DNA of 64,000 nt, taken from positions 355,001 through 419,000 of the forward strand of contig NW_026111624.1 of assembly GCF_024679095.1 (NCBI RefSeq), read 5' to 3'. The translations under genes were made by a program, and so were the position numbers. The first letter of the stretch is position 1. The number at the start of each line of letters is the position of its first letter. Under the pieces are notes generated by a model. The model was not told the origin of the DNA, made no database searches, and saw only the letters and a program-made list of their open reading frames with translations. This DNA comes from Eriocheir sinensis. Taxonomy: Eukaryota > Arthropoda > Malacostraca > Decapoda > Varunidae. This document shows positions 29,521 to 41,583 of the stretch, one piece after another.

Positions 29521-32007
29521 CTTCACATGAGCGTTAATTTCATGCTCCGGTCGCCTTTAGCAGCTGCGAGGCAAGATTTGTGAGAGCAGGGACTATGCTA
29601 CTTATTACACCGTACATGAGAAGGAAGGAGGCTCTTGTTTTTATATCTAAGTGAGAGTTAGTTTATAGGTTGAGTTATTGTGTTAAAGACTGCGAGTAAA
29701 GGGACGTTTAAAGAGGAAAGGTTGTGCTGCTGATAAACAACGTAAAGAAACAAAGTAAATTAGGGATAAGAAGGAAAATGAGAGAATACCAGAAAATTAA
29801 GAGTCCGTGGGTGTATTTTCTTGTGGACTGAATATAATAAAGCCACTTAAGAGTTAAATCACAGCTGTGTTGCTGGGTTACAAGTGCGAATAAGAGAATG
29901 CAAAACAGGTGAAAATACTACTACTTAACATTTCAATGATTCAGAAAAAGTCAGGGAATGTGTTTCCTGTGCATTTCTTTTAACAACAAACGAGGCACCT
30001 CAAGGGAGATGAGACATACAAATGAATAAATAAAAACGCAAAAAGACATAAAAGAAACTGCTATGAGCTGCTCCCACAAATATCAAAGGTACAAGAAGTT
30101 ATAGAGCCCAGACTGTTCATATAATCAACTGATGACGTAACGACTGGCTACGTGCATATTTTGTACAGTAAAAGATGCAGCGCAAATACTTTGTGGTTTA
30201 AGAATCAACGGCCTTCCGTGACAACTGAAGACACTTGTATAAATCTGAGACGCTGACACGTTAACTAAGGATACCAAGACAACTACATAACTATATAGAA
30301 AAAAATGAAAACAGTGAAAAGCGATTAGACACTGAAAGAAATACAAGAAAAACAACTGAAAAGCAACATACATTTTGAGACCATGTAACTTATTGCTGCA
30401 GACATGAAATAAGGATACTAATGGAACTAGGTAAGTAATAAGATAAAAAAAATATGTAAACAAAGTGAAAGAGGATTAAACAAAACAATGTACGAGAAAA
30501 AAAAAGTAACAACTCACACAGTAGCAATTAAGACTCCACTACTTATTAGTAAGGCCATAAAATAAGGAACTTAATACTACTGGCTTAAGCAATATAGGCG
30601 TCAGGCCGTTGATAAAACCAGCCCAAGACTAACACCCCAAAGCTACTCGTGTTCCGCCAAGGCTGTGAGAGTTAGGAGGCGGGAGGAAAGGAACAGCTGT
30701 GCTTCCTCTACCATTAGGATTATTCAAAGAAGAACGTGAAGTGTAAGTTGCTGCTTAATGGTAATGAGCTTGGGGGAGAAAATAAACCACAAAAAGTTAA
30801 TTTCCAAGGTCTTGAAGCATTGAATAACAAGACCATCACTTAAATGTCGATACCTGTTAAGTCTTTTTTACAGCAAAAGGCAAAAAGCAATACAAAGAAA
30901 GAAAAAAGACAAGGTTGTGAGAAAGATAATCGACGTAAGGTGGAAAGCCTGCACGTATCACCACCAATACTCTGCCGCCTTTACTATTCTGTTATTTGAA
31001 GGTAAATAGACGTGTGAATTGTGTTTCTAATAATAATGAGCTTAGGACAGTAAATACAAGAAACAAACTTAATTTCCGAGGCCTTGAGGTTTGCAGAGGG
31101 TGTGAGAGTTGCGTGAGGCGGAAAGAAGAGAAGGCTGTGCTACATACCCTTGTCACTGTGGTTATTGCAGGCAAAGGGGACGTACCTCTCATCGTCTGAA
31201 GTAGAAAAATACACGAAAGTTAATACACGGGATGTGGTGGTCAGTCAGGCTTCAAAGTGGGTTGAGTAGGGGGAAGGGAAGAAAAATGTGCCATATAACA
31301 TTGAAGGTGTTAAAGACGAACTAGAGGTATCTTGTAGCTGAAATCAATAATAACACAAAATAATTTCAAACATCTTGAAAGAGTTAAATACGGTAAGGTG
31401 GAAGTCAAGAAAAAGCTGTGCCTGTGTAAGTGATAAAGAAGAACTTGAGGTAACTCGTGCATGCCTTTATCTACTGACAACACAAAACACTTCATTACAA
31501 GAGTCTGGTGTCTGTTTAGGTCGAGAGGTTGTTGCGTGAGGTGGAAGGAAAGAAAAAAACTATGCTACGTAACACCATCAACTTCAAAGATGAGATAGAC
31601 GTAAGTTGCAACATTATAAATTACTATCAACAAAGTAGTTACCATCAAAAGTCTAATGCTCTATGCAGGTGTTAAGTGCGTGAGGTAGAGGAAAAAAATA
31701 TGCTTAGTAACATTATCAACTTCGAAGATGAGGTTCACATAATCTCTAACTTTATAAATCATGTTCTAGTTTTTTGCTTCTGCTTTCCACCTCGTTTGCT
31801 ATAAAAAAAGTCAATGTCAAAAGTCTGAGTGTGTGCAAAATTTGAGATAAAGCGAATTGCGTGAGGTAAAAAGAAAGAAAAGTTACAATGGTTCTTACCT
31901 CCATCATAAACTAAGGTAAATTTAACATAACTTATAGCTTGTGGCTCAAATATAAAGGCAACAAAACATTAACAAGACGAAAAAAGTCAATCTCCGTGAG
32001 CCAGTTT

Positions 32008-32054
32008 TCTTTTTTTTTTTCCTTGAGCTGCGTCCTATACTGTAAAAAAAAAAA
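32008..32054 (+). mobile_element. Diverged LINE G 3' tail
   Basis: T run, then CCTTGAGCTGCGTCCTATAC, then TGTAAAAAAAAAAA. This matches the 18.9 kb LINE G terminus with several changes. Only the tail is present. Confidence 0.6.
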
Positions 32055-32202
32055 TGTTTAGTGATACGCAAAGACTAAGTGCCTGAGGCCTTTCCCATCC
32101 GTTTCTCTGTAGGGAGAAGCACAGAACGTCTCGGCCACTCTGTCTGGATGGAGCAAAGTTCCTTGCCAGACAAACGGCCCGGTAAGTACCAGCAGCAAGT
32201 GT

Positions 32203-32484
32203 ACATCCGTGGTCTAGTGGTAAGCGTGCCTGGCTCCCATTCCACGGGCCCGGGTTCGAATCCCGGCCCGGGCAGTCGGAGTGCAGCTCACCCAGATGTC
32301 CATCCTGCCTTTCGGGTTGGTCGATAAATGGGTACCTGGGAAACCTGGGAAGGGTAAACTATGGCAATCCCGGATTTCACACTGGCCCGTGCCCCGGGTA
32401 ACTGTTTCTTCCCTACCACAGGCTCAAAGGGCTAACGGATCGGAGATGAGCACGGCAGCCACGCGCCCACCTTTACCTTTACCA
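32203..32484 (+). mobile_element. tRNA-Gly-derived SINE (SINE1)
   Basis: The head (32,203-32,274) resembles tRNA-Gly. Box A-like TGGTCTAGTGG is at 32,210-32,220, an anticodon-loop CTCCCAT gives CCC, and box B GGTTCGAATCC is at 32,253-32,263. The T stem pairs well, but the 5' acceptor strand does not pair with the 3' strand CCCGGGC, so it is not a functional tRNA. The body has GGTTGGTCGATAAATGGGTA, CCTGGGAAACCTGGGAAGG and GGAGATGAGCACGGCAGCC, and ends with CCTTTACCTTTACC. A second copy lies on the minus strand at 33,370-33,600. SINEs of this build are transcribed by Pol III from the internal boxes. Confidence 0.85.
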
Positions 32485-33369
32485 ATCTGTCATAACCATT
32501 AAATTAGTGACACCAGAAAAAAGAAGGATCAGTTTCCGGGGCCTTGTGAACTGCCAAGCTTGTGAATCAGATGGGAGGCAAAAGAAAAGTAAAAAAAGGT
32601 GTGGCACCCTAACTGTTATAGCTTTAAATTCGTAACACCAGAATAAAGGGGAGTCAGTTTCCGAGGCGTCGTGAGCTGCCAGGGTTGTGCGTGCGTTGTG
32701 AGGAGGCGGGAGAGCCAGACGCGGCCGGTGTATTAATGGCCGCGGAATATTAATGAGGAAACACTGACTGACTAAATGACAACAAAACTCCCGATGTCAG
32801 GATGTGTTACTAAAGTACGATGTGAAGGAGAAGATTGTGCGCCCTGTCCGGCTAAGCTTGTAAAAATACTTAATATGAATAAAAATAAGGAAACACGAGC
32901 TGATTAACTTTAAGTCGGTGTTGTCAGGAAGAATAATGAAGTACAGTGTGAAAATGAAGCTTGTCAAATGTAATGCTGAGAGGAAAAATGGTTAGAGTAT
33001 TAAAAAAGTAAAATTATATTCTGCTCGCCTAGAAAAAAGTATAGATTACCATTTCATAATAACGAATAACGAATGCGTGTTCCTGCTGGTAAAGTCGAGG
33101 AAATGTTAATAAAAGAGAAAATGTTGCAGAGATAACGGCGCTTAAATTGGTCAGGCGTCAGAACATTAATTTCCGCCCCGAGGGCTGCGTGTGTCACGAC
33201 TCTGTTCCCCGCTGGTAATGGTTGAAAAGGGAAGTACACGCAGGGAAAATACTGTCTTGTAATTGTATTCATGGCGCCAGAAGATTAATGCAAACACAGA
33301 AAAGGAAATCTGAATAGTCTGTCCGTTCGTAAATGTTGTATTTTATTGGTGCAGTTGGAGGCAGACGCT

Positions 33370-33600
33370 GAGCTGCGCGTGACCTCACTGCTCATCTCCG
33401 TTTCATTAACCCTTGAGTCTGGGGTTGGTAAAAAAAACTCTTACCCAGGAACACAGAATAAGTGGCATCCGGGTTACCACGGTTCACCTTCGCAGGTTTC
33501 CCCAGGTGCCCATTCATCGACCAGTCCGAGAGGGAGGATAACCAGCTGAGTGAATTAGGCGACAACTGCCGTGGGTTGGGATCGACCCCGTGTACGTGAA
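33370..33600 (-). mobile_element. tRNA-derived SINE1, second copy, diverged
   Basis: The reverse complement shows a box B-like GGGGTCGATCCC (about 33,577-33,588), then GGACTGGTCGATGAATGGGC, ACCTGGGGAAACCTGCGAAG and GGAGATGAGCAGTGAGGTCA in the same order as the 32.2 kb copy. It carries more substitutions, so it is older or from another subfamily. Confidence 0.75.
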
Positions 33601-34380
33601 TTCGTGGGAAGGTGTTCCGTTTTGCTAAGCTAATAATATTTAATGATAATGAGGCAGGAAATTTAATATTAATGTCAAGTATATGTTTCTTAACTAAAAA
33701 GGATGCGTTTCTCATAACTGTGGATTATGAAGGGTAGCTTGATATCAAAATAAGGTGAGGTGGTTGCCGGTAAAATAGTTGTGGTATGAGCGAGCACATT
33801 AAAAAAAAAAGTTAAGGAAATGTTTCCTGGTAAAATCGACTGTGTTAACTTTCGCTGTGGCATATAACAAGACTTTTTATAACTGTTTTTTTGATAGGAC
33901 AAGGTTTTATCTTTGTGTTGTGTAAATTAATTAGACACGCCATGTTTGTGGTGTATAATAACAGTGGCGTATTTTATGTTTGTTGGTAAAATATCATGGG
34001 AAAGTAATATTATAAAAAGATAAAAAATAAAAACTTTGCAGGTTGAGTGGCCGTAAAAACCTGCCAGACACAATTAGGTGGATAAAACGTTGGCGGTTCT
34101 GTACCGCTGGGAAGCAACGCCACCAAACAACAGTAGAAACAATAAACTCCACAGATTAAGAGACAGCAGGAAGAACTGCCAGACACTAAACACAATAGAA
34201 CTCACAGCGAGTTAAAGTGATCGTAAAGAACCGACGGAAACAATTAGTCGGTAAAACACTCGCTGGCGTTGTTTGTGTGGCGCCGACACCGTGAATACAA
34301 ACTGACTTAACGCTTTTTACACGTTAATTAAGAGCGGCCGTACCGTGCCGCCAGTGTTTAAAGGTTTGCCGGGGAAATTA
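33601..34380. other. A/T-rich intergenic DNA with weak repetition
   Basis: Contains related blocks CTGCCAGACAC with GGTAAAAC or GGATAAAAC near 34,060, 34,175 and 34,235, possibly a continuation of the degenerate array. No gene. Confidence 0.45.
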
Positions 34381-34645
34381 GGGGCCACTTTCACAGTCAC
34401 TTTGTTTGTTTTGATCGTTACCAAAGGTGCCGACCGATGGTATAGTTTTCCACGTGAAACTGGCCTATGGGGTAGTGGTGGCTGCAGGGGAAGCGAGAGG
34501 TGTTGAGAGTGTGTGCCAAGGTGCGGGGCTAGGCTAACCTCGCAGCCGCTACTACCCATCGGTCAGTTTTAGGTAGAAATACTATAGCGGCGATCGCCGC
34601 CATTGGTAACGATCAAAACAAACAAAATGACAGTGAAAGCGGCCC
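34381..34645. mobile_element. MITE with ~60 bp terminal inverted repeats and TA(G) target duplication
   Basis: The left end GGGGCCACTTTCACAGTCAC and the right end (reverse complement GGGCCGCTTTCACTGTCATT) are followed on both arms by TTTGTTTGTTTTGATCGTTA, then CCAA and a GC-rich GGCG...GCTATAGT region. TA (possibly TAG) lies immediately outside both ends. The element is 265 bp with no coding capacity. A TA duplication fits Tc1/mariner-type mobilisation, but the superfamily is inferred. Confidence 0.88.
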
Positions 34646-35261
34646 TAGGTCCGAAGGTAACATCCGTAATAAACATAATACTTCTGCACGGCAAAAAACA
34701 AACAAATAAACAAGAAACAATCAAACAACGGGTAAATGAAGACCCTAAATAAAAAGTAAATGAATATGGAATACATTTTTTTATACAGAACTAAATAACG
34801 ACAAAACTAAAAACAATAAAGAAAACGGCAAATAAAGATAATGTTTTAAGCGAACGTGCGATAATTCCTTAGTCAATTATTTATGTAGTGATGCTGATAA
34901 ATGACAAACGAATAAAATAAAGAAAACAAACAAACAAAAAAGTAACAATCACACCGGAAATTAAGATGATGTCTAAAGGGAACACGTGTGATAGCACCTA
35001 ACACAATTATTAATGAAGTGATGAGTAAAAAAAAAAGTGATTGAGTAAAAAAAGACAAACGTATATATTAAAGAAAACATCTAAAGAGCAAAGCTAATTC
35101 AGTACAATACGCTTTTAAAAGGTTATGAGAGTGGGCGTAACACAAGGTGATTTGCTTCTGCGTCTGCACCACACACACACACACGCTCGCCAGTCACAGA
35201 GAAGAGGGGAAAACAAAAGGAAAAATATATGTACACCGGGTTGTTATAGTGTTAACATAGA
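34646..35261. other. A-rich intergenic DNA, no gene seen
   Basis: Rich in AAACAAA and AAATAAA runs, with a short CA run near 35,168-35,182. Nothing recognisable. Confidence 0.5.
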
Positions 35262-38081
35262 GGGCTTTCTTTGTCTCAAGTGGCCTTTTTTTCAGTGGGC
35301 TTTTTTTTTTCAGTGGGCTTTTATGTTTTCAGTGGCCTTTTTATTTTTAGTGGCCTTTTTTGTTTTCAGTGTGCTTTTTGTTTCCAGTGGCCTTTTTTGT
35401 TTTCAGTGGCCTTTTTTGTTTTCAGTGTGCTTTTTGTTTCCAGTGGCCTTTTTTGTTTCCAGTGGCCTTTTTTGTTTTCAGTGGCCTTTTTTGTTTTCAG
35501 TGGCCTTTTTTGTTTTCAGTGGCCTTTTTTGTTTCCAGTGGCCTTTTTTGTTTTCAGTGGCCTTTTTTGTTTTCAGTGGCCTTTTTGTTTTCAGTGGCTT
35601 TTTTTGTTTTCAGTGGCCTTTTTTGTTTTCAGTGGGCTTTTTATTTTCAGAGGCCTCTTTTGTTTTCAGTGGCCATTTTTGTTTTCAGTGGCCTTTTTTG
35701 TTTTCAGTGGCCTTTTTTGTTTTCAGTGGGCTTTTTGTTTTCACTGGCCTTATTTGTTTTCAGTGGGCTTTTTGTTTTCAGTGGGCTTTTTGTCTGTTTT
35801 CAGTGGGCTTTTTGTCTGTTTTCAGTGCGCTTTTTGTTTTCAGTGGGCTTTTTTCTGTTTTCAGTGGGCTTTTTGTTTTCAGTGGGCTTTTTGTTTTCAG
35901 TGGGATTTTTTGTTTTCAGTGGGATTTTTGTTTTCAGTGGGATTTTTGTCTGTTTTCAGTGGGCTTTTTGTTTTCAGTGGGCTTTTGTTCTGTTTTCAGT
36001 GTTTTTTTCTGTTTTCAGTGGGCTTTTTGTTTTCAGTGTTTTTTTTTTGTTTTCAGTGGACTTTTTGTTTTCAGTGGCCTTTTTGTTTTCAGTGGGCTTT
36101 TTTGTTTTCAATGTGCTTTTTGTTTGCAGTGTGCTTTTTGTTTTCGGTGTGCTTTTTCTGTTTTCAATGTGCTTTTTCTGTTTTCAGTGTGCTTTTTCTG
36201 TTTTCAGTGTGCTTTTTCTGTTTTCAATGTGCTTTTCTGTTTTCAGTGTGCTTTTTCTGTTTTCAGTGTGCTTTTTGTTTTCAGTGTGCTTTTTCTGTTT
36301 TCAATGTGCTTTTTGTTTTCAGTGTGCTTTTTGTTTTCAGTGTGCTTTTTGTTTTCAATGTGCTTTTTCTGTTTTCAGTGTGCTTTTTGTTTTCAATGTG
36401 CTTTTTCTGTTTTCAGTGTGCTTTTTGTTTTCAATGTGCTTTTTCTGTTTTCAGTGTGCTTTTTCTGTTTTCAGTGTGCTTTTTCTGTTTTCAATGTGCT
36501 GTTCTGTTTTCAGTGTGCTTTTTCTGTTTTCAGTGTGCTTTTTTTTTTGTTTTCAGTGGGCTTTTTGTTTTCAGTGACCTTTTTGTTTTCAGTGTTTTTT
36601 CTTTTTGTTTTCAGTGGGCTTTTTGATTTCAGTGGGCTTTTTGTTTACAGTGGGCTTTTTGATTTCAGTGGGCTTTTTGTTTTCAGTGGGCTTTTTGATA
36701 TCAGTGGGCTTTTTGATTTCAGTGGGCTTTTTGTTTTCAGTGGGCTTTTTGATATCAGTGGGCTTTTTGATTTCAGTGGGCTTTTTGTTTTCAGTGGGCT
36801 TTTTGATTTCAGTGGGCTTTTTGTTTTCAGTGGGCTTTTTTTATTTCAGTGGGCTTTTTGTTTTCAGTGGTCTTTTTCTGTTTTCAGTGTTTTTTTTGTT
36901 TTTTGTTTCAGTGGCTTTTTTGTTTTCAGTGGGCTTTTTTGTTTTCAGTGGGCTTTTTTGTTTTCAGTACGCTTTTTTGTTTTCAGTGGGCTTTTTGTAT
37001 ACAGTGGGCTTCTTGTTTTGAGTGGGCTTTTTTGTTTTCAGTGGGCTTTTTTTGTTTTCAAAGGTCTTTTCTTGTTTTCAGTGGGCTTCTTGTTTTCAAT
37101 GGGCTTTTTTGTTTTCAGTGGGCTTTTTTGTTTACAGTGGGCTTTTTTGTTTTTAGTGGGCTTTTTTTGTTTTCAGTGGGCTTTTTTGTTTTCAATGGGC
37201 TTTTTTTCTTTTCAGTGGTCTTTTTTGTTTTCAGTGGGCTTTTTTTTCAATGGCCTTTTTTTTGTTTTTAGTGGGCTTTTTTTGTTTTCAGTGGGCTTTT
37301 TGTATACAGTGGGCATCTTGTTTTCGGTTGGTTTCTTGTTTTCAGTGGGCTTTTTTTGTTCTCAGTGGGCTTTTTGTATACAGTGGGCTTCTTGTTTTCA
37401 GTTGGTTTCTTGTTTTCAGTGGGCTTTTTTTGTTCTCAGTGGGCTTTTTGTATACAGTGGGCTTCTTGTTTTCAGTTGGTTTCTTGTTTTCAGTGGGCTT
37501 TTTTTGTTCTCAGTGGGCTTTTTGTATACAGTGGGCTTCTTGTTTTCAGTGAGCTTTTTGTATACAGTGGGCTTGTTTGTTTTCAGTGGGCTTTCTTGTT
37601 TTCTGTGGGCTTTTTGTATACAGTGGGCTTTTTTGTTTTCAGTGGGCTTTTTTGTTTTCAGTGGGCTTTTGTATACAGTGGGCTTTTTGTTTTCAGTGGG
37701 CTTTTTGTATACAGTGTGTTTTTGTTTTCAGTGGGCTTTTTGTATACAGTGGGCTGTTTTGTTTTCAGTGTGCTTTTGTATACAGTGGGCTTCTTGTTTT
37801 CAGTGGGCTTTTTTGTTTTCAGTGGGCTTTTTTTGTTCTCAGTGGGCTTTTTGTATACAGTGTGTTTTTGTTTTCAGTGGGCTTTTTGTATACAGTGGGC
37901 TTCTTGTTTTCAGTTGGTTTCTTGTTTTCAGTGGGCTTTTTTTGTTCTCAGTGGGCTTTTTGTATACAGTGTGTTTTTGTTTTCAGTGGGCTTTTTGTAT
38001 ACAGTGGGCTGTTTTGTTTTCAGTGTGCTTTTGTATACAGTGGGCTTCTTGTTTTCAGTGGGCTTTTTTGTTTTCAGTGGG
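35262..38081 (+). repeat. 2.8 kb minisatellite of ~18-20 bp units, TTTTGTTTTCAGTGGGCTTT
   Basis: Roughly 140 units by length. Zones differ in variant: GTGGCCTTTTTTG dominates 35,270-35,740, GTGTGCTTTTTCTG 36,110-36,540, GTGGGCTTTTTGATTTC 36,610-36,860, and TATACAGTGGGC alternates from 37,290. A higher-order repeat of about 75 bp is visible at 37,300-37,550, and a ~120 bp block at 37,707-37,826 reappears at 37,962-38,081. The plus strand is open in more than one frame over most of the array because the unit has no stop in any phase. The predicted Phe/Val/Gly-rich product (up to 992 codons) is therefore not accepted as a gene. Every unit carries a 3' splice-site-like T-rich tract plus CAG. Confidence 0.95.
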
Positions 38082-38207
38082 AAAGTTGGAAAGTTTCGTT
38101 TAGTCGGCGCAACATCTGTGGTCATATGCCGGAGAGAGACAGGAGGGGAAGGAATTATAGGAGAAGGGAACAAATCCCTGGAGACGGGACACAACCCCCG
38201 ATCTGTC
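38082..38207. other. Unassigned non-simple segment before CR1-A copy 3
   Basis: Contains GTTTAGTCGGCGCAACATCT and TGGTCATATGCCGGAGAGAG. It looks like a fragment of a dispersed element, but no second copy exists in the window and I cannot assign it. Confidence 0.35.
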
Positions 38208-38208
38208 T

Positions 38209-38694
<486 letters not shown>

Positions 38695-38705
38695 TATTCC
38701 TCCCC

Positions 38706-39060
38706 CCCAAAGAGCATAAAAATGGCCGCCACTGTTGTTACTCACCTCCTCCCCTCCGCCGGACGCCTGAAAAAAGAGGAGAAAAAGGAATATTATACAT
38801 AAGTCCGAACACTAAAACATAGAGGAATAAAATACATGAATACACGAAATACTGAACAGTGAATGAATGGATGAATGAGTGCAAAATATTGAATGGAGGC
38901 GAGAATCATCATTAAAAGAATGCAAAAAATATATGGACAAAAAAATGGATAAATTATGATTGAATTAATAAAGTAATATCTTATAAATTTACAAGTGAAA
39001 AAGTAGACACATATGTAAACAAATAACGTTCATAAACGTACTTATCAAAGGCAAAGGCGT
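38706..39060. repeat. Segmental duplicate, left copy (partner 63,646-64,000)
   Basis: Starts AAGAGCATAAAAATGGCCGC and ends ...CTTATCAAAGGCAAAGGCG. It aligns over about 355 bp with 63,646-64,000 at roughly 90-93% identity by eye, with a few short indels. Both copies begin right after a TC tract. The left copy is followed by (TTA)n; the right copy runs off the window. Confidence 0.93.
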
Positions 39061-39063
39061 ATT

Positions 39064-39360
<297 letters not shown>

Positions 39361-39698
39361 TTTTTTTTTTTTTTTACGTTGTTGCCTATTGCGCCGGTAG
39401 GCATCTTCCCGATGGGGCCTAATGGTCTGCCCAGCCCGTTCTGGCGCAGGCGAGTGTTTATAGTGGCGCCATCTTGCATTGGCTCATGCTGCTCCCCGGA
39501 ACTCGTTCTTGGTTCGCTTGGACGGCTTCCTCTAGAGTCCGGGTTGATGGGTGGTCTTCAGGACAGCATGTGGGTAGTTTTAAGCCACTCGGCGGTGACT
39601 GAAAAATCCGAGTGGTAGCGTGAGGATTCGAATCCGCGTCGTCCATCACGCGGCGAATGTGGGTCCAGTACGCTATCACTTCGGCCACCGCCTACCCT
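39361..39698 (-). mobile_element. tRNA-derived SINE2, copy 1
   Basis: On the minus strand: box A-like TGGCCGAAGTGATAG (39,672-39,686), box B GGATTCGAATCC (39,624-39,635), then a body containing GTCACCGCCGAGTGGCTTAA and ACTCTAGAGGAAGCCG. The 3' part has GGCGCCACTATAAACACTCG and CCTACCGGCGCAATAGGC, then poly(A) (T run at 39,361-39,375). (TAG)n flanks occur on both sides (39,190-39,262 and 39,717-39,760), consistent with insertion in a trinucleotide tract. The tRNA isotype of the head is not clear. Confidence 0.85.
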
Positions 39699-39716
39699 TT
39701 AATTTAATTCAATTTA

Positions 39717-39762
39717 AGTAGTAGTAGTAGTAGTAGTAGTAGTAATAGTAGTAGTAGTAATC
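39717..39762. repeat. (GTA)n microsatellite
   Basis: GTA repeats with one ATA interruption, adjoining the SINE2 head. Confidence 0.92.
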
Positions 39763-40105
39763 AATGCTGCAAGTGTAAGTAAGATGCACATGAAAAAAAC
39801 AGTTCTACGAAAAAAATAGAAACAGAATAAAGATAAAGCAAAATAAACCTTACACCTTAACGTACATAAAACACAATATAGATAATTAAACCAATTGAGT
39901 AAAAAAGGTAACTGTGACATTCTTTAGGAGTTGACAGTAGAAGACATGTCATTTTTATAATTTTTCTTAATGTTCCTTCCAGGTCACAAACTTTCTCAAT
40001 CTACTATTTGAAGACTTTCTGTAATGTGTCGCTTTCCTGTGTAATTTTGTGCCGGCTTTATTACGGTATTTTTTATTGGCTGCATGGCTCGATTTTACTT
40101 CTCAG

Positions 40106-40431
<326 letters not shown>

Positions 40432-40554
40432 GAAAATTATGGAAAATTAACCCATAAGTTGCTAATGAAGTAAACACACAAAAAATGGAAGCCGATAAGA
40501 CAGTTGAGTTAGAAGAGAAAAAAACAAGAAAGTGGCGAGGAATTAAGGACGAAG

Positions 40555-40595
40555 AGGAGGAGGAGGAGGAGGAGGAGGAGGAGGAGAGGAGGAGG
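40555..40595. repeat. (GGA)n microsatellite
   Basis: GGA triplets of about 40 bp with one imperfection. Confidence 0.9.
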
Positions 40596-40662
40596 GATAA
40601 AAACCTGCTCACTAAATTACCGATGTCAAGTTGAAGGACAGGGAAAAAAGGAAAAGAAAGCC

Positions 40663-40666
<4 letters not shown>

Positions 40667-40751
<85 letters not shown>
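40667..40751. repeat. (TG)n microsatellite
   Basis: TG repeats of about 85 bp. Confidence 0.97.
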
Positions 40752-40752
<1 letters not shown>

Positions 40753-40861
40753 TGGTTTTATTACTGGGGAAGGATATACGAAATTACTGCGTACACAAAT
40801 ATGGTGTCTGGGTTATAGTTGGCATGGAAACAGGAAAACGGATAGCAAAAAAAGCAGCCCT

Positions 40862-40928
40862 GGTAGTAGTGACAGTAATGCGTGTAGTAGTGGTAGTAGT
40901 AGTAATGGAAGTAGTAGTAGTAGTAATG

Positions 40929-40976
<48 letters not shown>

Positions 40977-40977
40977 A
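40862..40977. repeat. (AGT)n microsatellite, imperfect
   Basis: AGT triplets, with AAT and CGT interruptions in the first half and pure near the end. Confidence 0.95.
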
Positions 40978-41365
40978 AAACTGAAACTGTACTTTCAGTT
41001 GGATTCAGAAACTCTTCAATGATGCTAACAGCGCCAGGTCTGTCATTTTCATAACCTTATTGTTGTCTCGTTGCTGTGTTTTTTTTTTTTTTTTCGCCGC
41101 GCCGCTGTTCCCCCAGACCTATCGCCCCCCCGCCCCGCAAGTAGAGGCGCAGCTTTTCCTGTGTGTCGGGGCGTGGGAATGTAATTACGCCGCAGCGATG
41201 ATTGGTTTGGGAGAAAAGTATGCACGGCACCGCCTAATTGCTGCTGCTGCTGCTGCTCATGGTGTTATTAGTATGTTGTTATTAATATAATTAGGATTTT
41301 TTTATCATTATATTATCTATATAAGCGTCAGAATTATATAAGCCACACGCAAAAAGGCAGTGTTA

Positions 41366-41550
41366 TACATTCTACTGTGTTATTTCTTTTTATGTCTTTA
41401 TGTCTGCCTGTCCTCATATATCTTCGTCTGTCTGTCTCTCTCTTCCTATGTATATCTATCTGTGTGTCTGTCTTTGTATGTCTATGTCTGTTTGCCTGCT
41501 GGTCTGTTTATGTCTGCTTCCAAGTCTGTCTGCCTGTCTGTGTCTCTCCA
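41366..41550. repeat. Degenerate TCTG/TATG repeats
   Basis: Irregular TGTCTG and TATGTCT units. A short (GCT)n run lies upstream at about 41,240-41,256. Confidence 0.75.
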
Positions 41551-41583
41551 GCTTTAATGTATAGGTATAAACTATACGCATAG

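Larger units (their letters stand above)
27660..33300. repeat. Old degenerate tandem array, ~125-160 bp unit
   Basis: Diverged units recur with consistent order. In the left part, GCTCTGGTCGTCCGTGAAAG followed by CTGTG and an AAACTGATGAAAA segment appears at about 27,717, 27,864, 27,989, 28,137 and 28,278. In the right part, AACACAAA, an AATTTCCGAGGCCTTG-like block, GTTGCGTGAGGTGGAAGGAA and GCTGTGCTACGTAACA recur at about 31,056, 31,213, 31,352, 31,480, 31,629 and again near 32,520 and 32,640. Similar but weaker units are seen near 29,530. The array is interrupted by (AT)n, a LINE G tail and a SINE. The exact limits are soft and I cannot prove that the left and right parts are one family. Confidence 0.65.

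Noticed and set aside
32203..32274. tRNA-Gly gene
   Set aside because: Box A and B and the T arm are good, but the acceptor strands do not pair and a SINE body with a second copy follows.
35125..38103. 992-codon plus-strand open frame
   Set aside because: It lies almost wholly in the minisatellite, whose unit lacks stops in any phase; parallel frames are also open, and the product is a monotonous Phe/Val/Gly repeat.
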